From a virus: 25,206 bases of DNA. Position 1 is the stretch's first letter. Each line of letters begins with the position of its first letter. The DNA lies in IMG/VR virus record IMGVR_UViG_3300050123_000185, positions 1-25,206 of that record; one strand, 5' to 3'. Positions 22,778 to 25,206 of the stretch are shown here, one piece after another. Position numbers and translations under genes: made by a program. The notes beneath the pieces were generated by a model that was not told where the DNA came from, made no database searches, and saw only the letters and a program-made list of their open reading frames with translations.

Positions 22778-23245
22778 ATGTCAACAAATTCACTTATCCT
22801 ACTGATCGTTTTCGGTGCAATTTTACTTATCCTCGCCGCGGCATGGCTTGGAGATTTCTTTGCAAAGCACAACATCAATGAACCGGCTATTGCTCAAAAA
22901 GTCATAAAAGGACTATCGGTAGCTGAAGCCTTCGCACTTGCAATTACTCCGTTTCTTCCAATACCTTATGCTAATATCATATCAAAGTTATTTCAATTTA
23001 CAACTAATGGCGTTAACACGGCCGAAGCATTATATAAAGCTTCAGCGGTTTCGGCTGATCAGCGCAAGACCACGGCAACCAGTCTTATAACTTCCGAATT
23101 AACACAAGCAGGAGTTGTTCCGGATGATGAGATTAATAAGCTTATTAGCGTTTCTATTGATTTGATGTGCAGATTCTTGCCACACAAAAGTACAATACCT
23201 CCGGTAGTAACTCCGGAATCGGTGACCGCTGCAGCAAGTATATAA
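22778..23245 (+). CDS. Holin, LLH-type
   Basis: A 155-aa membrane protein. One strong transmembrane segment (about residues 5-26, SLILLIVFGAILLILAAAWL) and a second hydrophobic stretch (about 53-75, AFALAITPFLPIPYANIISK). The C-terminal half is helical, with SADQRKTTATSLITSELTQAGVVPDDEIN (about 92-120), the pattern of the phage_holin_LLH group ('...A..L...G..VDD.E...LI...'). Position after the lysin supports the holin role. The protein would form holes that let the GH25 lysin through. ATG 22778 has AAAGAGGA at 22761-22768. Ends 21 bp before a long hairpin. Confidence 0.72.
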   Translation: MSTNSLILLIVFGAILLILAAAWLGDFFAKHNINEPAIAQKVIKGLSVAEAFALAITPFLPIPYANIISKLFQFTTNGVNTAEALYKASAVSADQRKTTATSLITSELTQAGVVPDDEINKLISVSIDLMCRFLPHKSTIPPVVTPESVTAAASI

Positions 23246-23265
23246 ATTTTAACATATAAAATATC

Positions 23266-23364
23266 AGCCAACAGGGTATTGATATAATCCCCTTAGTGTA
23301 GTCTTGAAATCTTTTTGTTATTTCAAGTGTCTACTCTAAGGGGATCATATTATCTCTGTTGGCT
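23266..23364 (+). ncRNA. 99-nt long imperfect hairpin before the methyltransferase gene
   Basis: Three nested stems: AGCCAACAG (23266-23274) with CTGTTGGCT (23356-23364); ATCCCCTTAG (23287-23296) with CTAAGGGGAT (23336-23345); CTTGAAAT (23303-23310) with ATTTCAAG (23320-23327), loop CTTTTTGTT. The connecting parts also pair partly (GTAG/CTAC). No T run follows, so it is not a plain terminator. It lies in the 145-nt gap between holin and dam and may be a small RNA, a 5' leader control element or a DNA site. Confidence 0.6.
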
Positions 23365-23390
23365 TGATTTGTTTTGAAAGGAAGTTAATT

Positions 23391-24152
23391 ATGAATAGTT
23401 TTATTCCATGGATTGGCGGCAAAAAATTATTAAGAAAAACAATAGTTTCTTATTTTCCTGATGAAGATGAAATAGATCGTTATATTGAAGTCTTTGGTGG
23501 AGCGGCATGGGTTCTTTTTTATAAAGATAAACATGCAGATTTTGAAATATACAATGACATAAATAGCAATTTGGTAAATCTTTTTAGATGTATAAAATAT
23601 CATTATCAGGAGCTTCAAAGGGAGCTTAATTGGGTTTTAAATTCACGTGAAATGTTTGATGATATAAGAAATATTGAGGAAACAAAAGGGCTTACTGATA
23701 TACAAAGAGCTGCTCGGTATTTTACACTTATTAAAATTTCATTTGGTGCTGACAGAAGATCTTATGGTTGCAGTAAAAGAAGTCTTTTAAACTCTGTTAG
23801 TTACTTGTCTGCTATTCATGAGAGACTTGACAGAGTAATTATTGAAAATAAAAGCTATGATGCTTTATTAAAAGCATACGACAGACCCAAAGCATTATTT
23901 TATTTAGATCCTCCTTATCATGGCACCGAAAAATACTATGATGATGTTTTTACTGAGCAAAATCATGTTAAATTGAGAAATTGTCTTAAAAAAATAAAAG
24001 GAAAATTTTTATTGTCTTATAATGATGATGAGTATATAAGAAATCTATATAAAAGCTTTAATATAATCGAGCTTAGTCGTCAAAAAAATTTAACTGGAAA
24101 AACAAAAAGCCCCGATAATATTTACCGAGAATTATTAATTAAAAACTTTTAA
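23391..24152 (+). CDS. Orphan DNA adenine methyltransferase (D12 class / Dam-like)
   Basis: A 253-aa N6-adenine methyltransferase using S-adenosylmethionine. Motifs: FIPWIGGKKLL (residues 4-14, motif X), VFGGAAWVLF (motif I, about 34-43), a YNDIN acidic motif II (about 53-57), and the catalytic motif IV LDPPYHG (about 179-185), then LSYND and a terminal REL (family pattern). No partner restriction enzyme is nearby, so it is an orphan phage enzyme: protection of phage DNA from host restriction is the usual idea. ATG 23391 is preceded by AAAGGAAG (23377-23384); the frame runs upstream into the hairpin, but the earlier starts lack an RBS. Confidence 0.87.
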   Translation: MNSFIPWIGGKKLLRKTIVSYFPDEDEIDRYIEVFGGAAWVLFYKDKHADFEIYNDINSNLVNLFRCIKYHYQELQRELNWVLNSREMFDDIRNIEETKGLTDIQRAARYFTLIKISFGADRRSYGCSKRSLLNSVSYLSAIHERLDRVIIENKSYDALLKAYDRPKALFYLDPPYHGTEKYYDDVFTEQNHVKLRNCLKKIKGKFLLSYNDDEYIRNLYKSFNIIELSRQKNLTGKTKSPDNIYRELLIKNF

Positions 24153-24195
24153 TAGTATAATTTTTTTAGCTTATAAATAACTTATTACGTTATAA

Positions 24196-24234
24196 TCTAA
24201 CAAAATTACACTTAAAATTTATAATAGTGTTAGA
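24196..24234 (+). promoter_or_regulatory. Promoter with flanking inverted repeat (candidate operator) of the XRE gene
   Basis: TATAAT at 24220-24225, 17-nt spacer, CTAACA at 24197-24202 (4 of 6 matches to TTGACA). The exact inverted repeat TCTAACA (24196-24202) / TGTTAGA (24228-24234) overlaps the -35 and the start region, as expected for autorepression by the HTH protein encoded just downstream. No other function is seen in the 107-nt gap 24153-24259. Confidence 0.5.
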
Positions 24235-24259
24235 ATATCTCCAAAAGGGGGATTTTCTA

Positions 24260-24466
24260 ATGATTAGAATTTATTTGTCAAAATTATTAGGTGAAAAAAG
24301 AATAAATCAAGCAGAATTGGCACGCAAAACAGGCATTAGACCTACCACTATTAATGAGATGTACCACGAATTGATTGAAAGAGTTAATCTTGAACATTTG
24401 GATAAAATATGTGAGGCATTAGACTGTAAATTATCAGATCTTATTGAGTACATACCTAAAAAATAA
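24260..24466 (+). CDS. Small XRE-family (Cro/C1) transcriptional regulator
   Basis: A 68-aa protein that is almost only a helix-turn-helix domain: IRIYLSKLLGEKRINQAELARKTGI (recognition region RPTTINEMY, about residues 27-35), then LEHLDKICEALDCKLSDLIEYIP. It matches short XRE regulators (HTH_26) frequent in Firmicute phages. ATG 24260 has AAAAGGGGGA at 24243-24252. It has its own promoter with an inverted repeat and ends in the dyad 24461-24514, so it is a separate unit at the right end. In a phage without its repressor gene on the left, it may be a moron regulator; it is not in the expected repressor location. Confidence 0.78.
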   Translation: MIRIYLSKLLGEKRINQAELARKTGIRPTTINEMYHELIERVNLEHLDKICEALDCKLSDLIEYIPKK

Positions 24467-24514
24467 AACTACTTTTAAAGGCTTTTTAAAGTTTCTTTAA
24501 AAGTAGTTTTATTT
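24461..24514. terminator. Bidirectional terminator: 20-bp perfect inverted repeat
   Basis: 24461-24480 is exactly complementary to 24495-24514 (core ACTACTTTTAAAG / CTTTAAAAGTAGT), loop of 14 nt. TTTTATTTA on the right and AAATAAAA on the left give T-rich tails in both directions. It lies between the XRE gene and the convergent minus-strand host fragment, and contains the stop of the latter. Three CTTT(T)AAA cores (24472-24503) recall the tandem repeat at 4220-4250. Confidence 0.7.
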
Positions 24515-25206
24515 ATTAGATTTTTTGCAAATAGTGCGCAAATTTTTTGCAGTTTATCCGCAAAGCAACAATCGCCCCAGTATTTTTTAATTGTCATGTT
24601 TTTATTTTGACCATCAAAGATTAAATTTTCAAAATAGATATGATCTTTGCTAATGTTATATCGATTAATCGTACCAGTATTCGGATCATCTATTCTTGCA
24701 TTTTTAGTAATAGTTGTCATTGGTTCGCCATTAGAATCACGATTCAAGCCGACTAGAGACAGATTAACTTTTGAAAAGCGATCATATGCATCCGAATTAC
24801 TGTCATTATAAGTTCCGTCATCAAAGAAAACAGTTGAATTGTCTGTGAAAAAACTGCTAGCAGCGTTGATATCGCTACCATAATATACGCCTTTCAGCGG
24901 ATAAGATTTTCCCTGATACGATATTGATGTTAGTGTTGAATTTGCTGATACATTTGTGATAAGATAATACTTTGGCGATCCGTCAGAAAAGGTATTTGTT
25001 GGAGCCGCATAGGATGTTGAAGACTCCGTTGATACATCAAATGCTCCGCTGACCAGAGGCTGTTTCACACTTGTATTCACATCAGCGGAAGCTGACGCGA
25101 ATACAGGGATTGAAGTGAATACCATTAGTAACGCTAAAATACATGATATCGACTTCATTTTGCGTTTCTTCGTACGAGTGAAAAAATCTGCTTCGTCCTT
25201 GTTCAT
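24475..25206 (-). pseudogene. Secreted protein gene interrupted by the prophage right end (5' fragment)
   Basis: The visible frame gives 243 residues from the window edge: a charged start, a signal peptide (MKSISCILALLMVFTSIPVFA, residues about 17-37, cleavage near ASA), a Ser/Thr-rich stretch, then a beta-rich domain (YLITNVSANSTLTSISY, SSFFTDNSTVFFDDGTY, FENLIFDGQNKNMTI) typical of right-handed beta-helix/pectate-lyase-like wall or polysaccharide proteins. From residue 210 (W, codon TGG at 24579-24577) the codons come from the phage end; the Lys/Asn-rich tail (34 residues) is unlike the rest. The remaining part of the gene is not in this window. The real start may be ATG codon 17 or outside. 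Confidence 0.7.
24521..24564. repeat. Two abutting 22-bp direct repeats: candidate transposase-binding sites of the right end
   Basis: 24521-24542 and 24543-24564 both begin TTTTTTGCA and end CGCAAA; 16 of 22 positions agree, and there is no gap between them. In Mu-type phages the transposase binds 22-bp sites, of which R1 and R2 are adjacent near the right end. A CA dinucleotide stands 15 bp outside (24578-24579), equal to the TG-start required at the ends when read inward. This identifies the likely attR. Confidence 0.68.

Larger units (their letters stand above)
1560..24579. mobile_element. Mu-related siphovirus-type prophage, left arm missing
   Basis: Contiguous phage module from a gemA remnant to a candidate transposase-bound right end. 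Gene order gemA, mor, gp25-like, gp26-like, gp27-like, terminase, portal, MuF, scaffold, capsid, tail tube, gpG/gpT, tape measure, tail, fibre, lysin, holin, methyltransferase is typical of transposable phages with long non-contractile tails; no sheath or baseplate wedge genes are seen. The left boundary is approximate: homology to GemA seems to start near 1563, and no repressor or transposase gene is present. The right boundary is placed at CA 24578-24579, next to tandem 22-bp repeats and inside a host reading frame. The element looks unable to transpose by itself, but its structural genes appear intact. Confidence 0.8.

Noticed and set aside
24461-24514. The 20-bp inverted repeat as a transposon terminal repeat
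   Set aside because: Its arms are 14 nt apart with T-rich tails between convergent genes, which fits a bidirectional terminator; the phage end is better placed at 24579.
1-25206. CRISPR arrays, tRNA or rRNA genes
   Set aside because: No spaced direct-repeat array, cloverleaf or rRNA-like stretch was seen on either strand.

Overview
The window is most of a Mu-related, long-tailed prophage in a low-GC Gram-positive genome, probably a Clostridia-type Firmicute. Support comes from AGGAGG-type ribosome binding sites, frequent TTG/GTG starts, a sigma-A-like promoter, low-GC codon use, and gene families typical of Firmicute phages (XtmB-type terminase, SPP1 gp6-type portal, MuF, GH25-LysM lysin, LLH-type holin). 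Host DNA flanks it. An FGGY sugar kinase (xylulokinase-like, 1-1530) lies on the left and is visibly richer in G+C. A secreted protein gene on the minus strand (24475-25206) lies on the right and is cut by the phage end.

Layout: (i) 1-1530, host kinase. (ii) About 1560-2302, a 5'-truncated gemA (DUF1018) remnant and a Mor-type activator; the expected repressor, transposase A and B genes are absent, so the left arm appears deleted. (iii) 2401-4109, homologues of the Mu gp25-gp26-gp27 block followed by a NusG-like antiterminator. (iv) 4110-4328, a 219-nt structured leader with no gene. (v) 4329-13268, packaging and head genes (terminase, Cys-rich protein, portal, MuF with a toxin-like C-terminus, a 55-aa immunity candidate, scaffold, capsid, connectors, tail tube). 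(vi) 13316-21085, tail genes: a gpG/gpT chaperone pair joined by an A AAA AAC slippery site, tape measure, tail proteins, an exported moron with its own promoter and terminators, fibre and fibre-associated protein. (vii) 21122-24466, lysin, a Tad2-like anti-Thoeris protein, holin, orphan adenine methyltransferase and a small XRE regulator. (viii) Two abutting 22-bp direct repeats at 24521-24564, followed by CA at 24578-24579, look like the transposase-binding right end; codon 210 of the interrupted host gene starts exactly there.

How it may work: Mor would switch on the middle/late genes. The NusG-like protein sits directly before a structured leader and a long operon containing several terminator-like hairpins (9162, 9201, 13273, 19733, 19773, 21073), which suggests processive antitermination of the morphogenesis operon. 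Accessory functions (MuF toxin/immunity, moron, Tad2, Dam, XRE) are spread between structural genes and at the right end. The best candidates for something new are the NusG-like/leader pair, the MuF toxin-immunity pair, the exported moron, the 99-nt hairpin before the methyltransferase gene, and the candidate phage right end.
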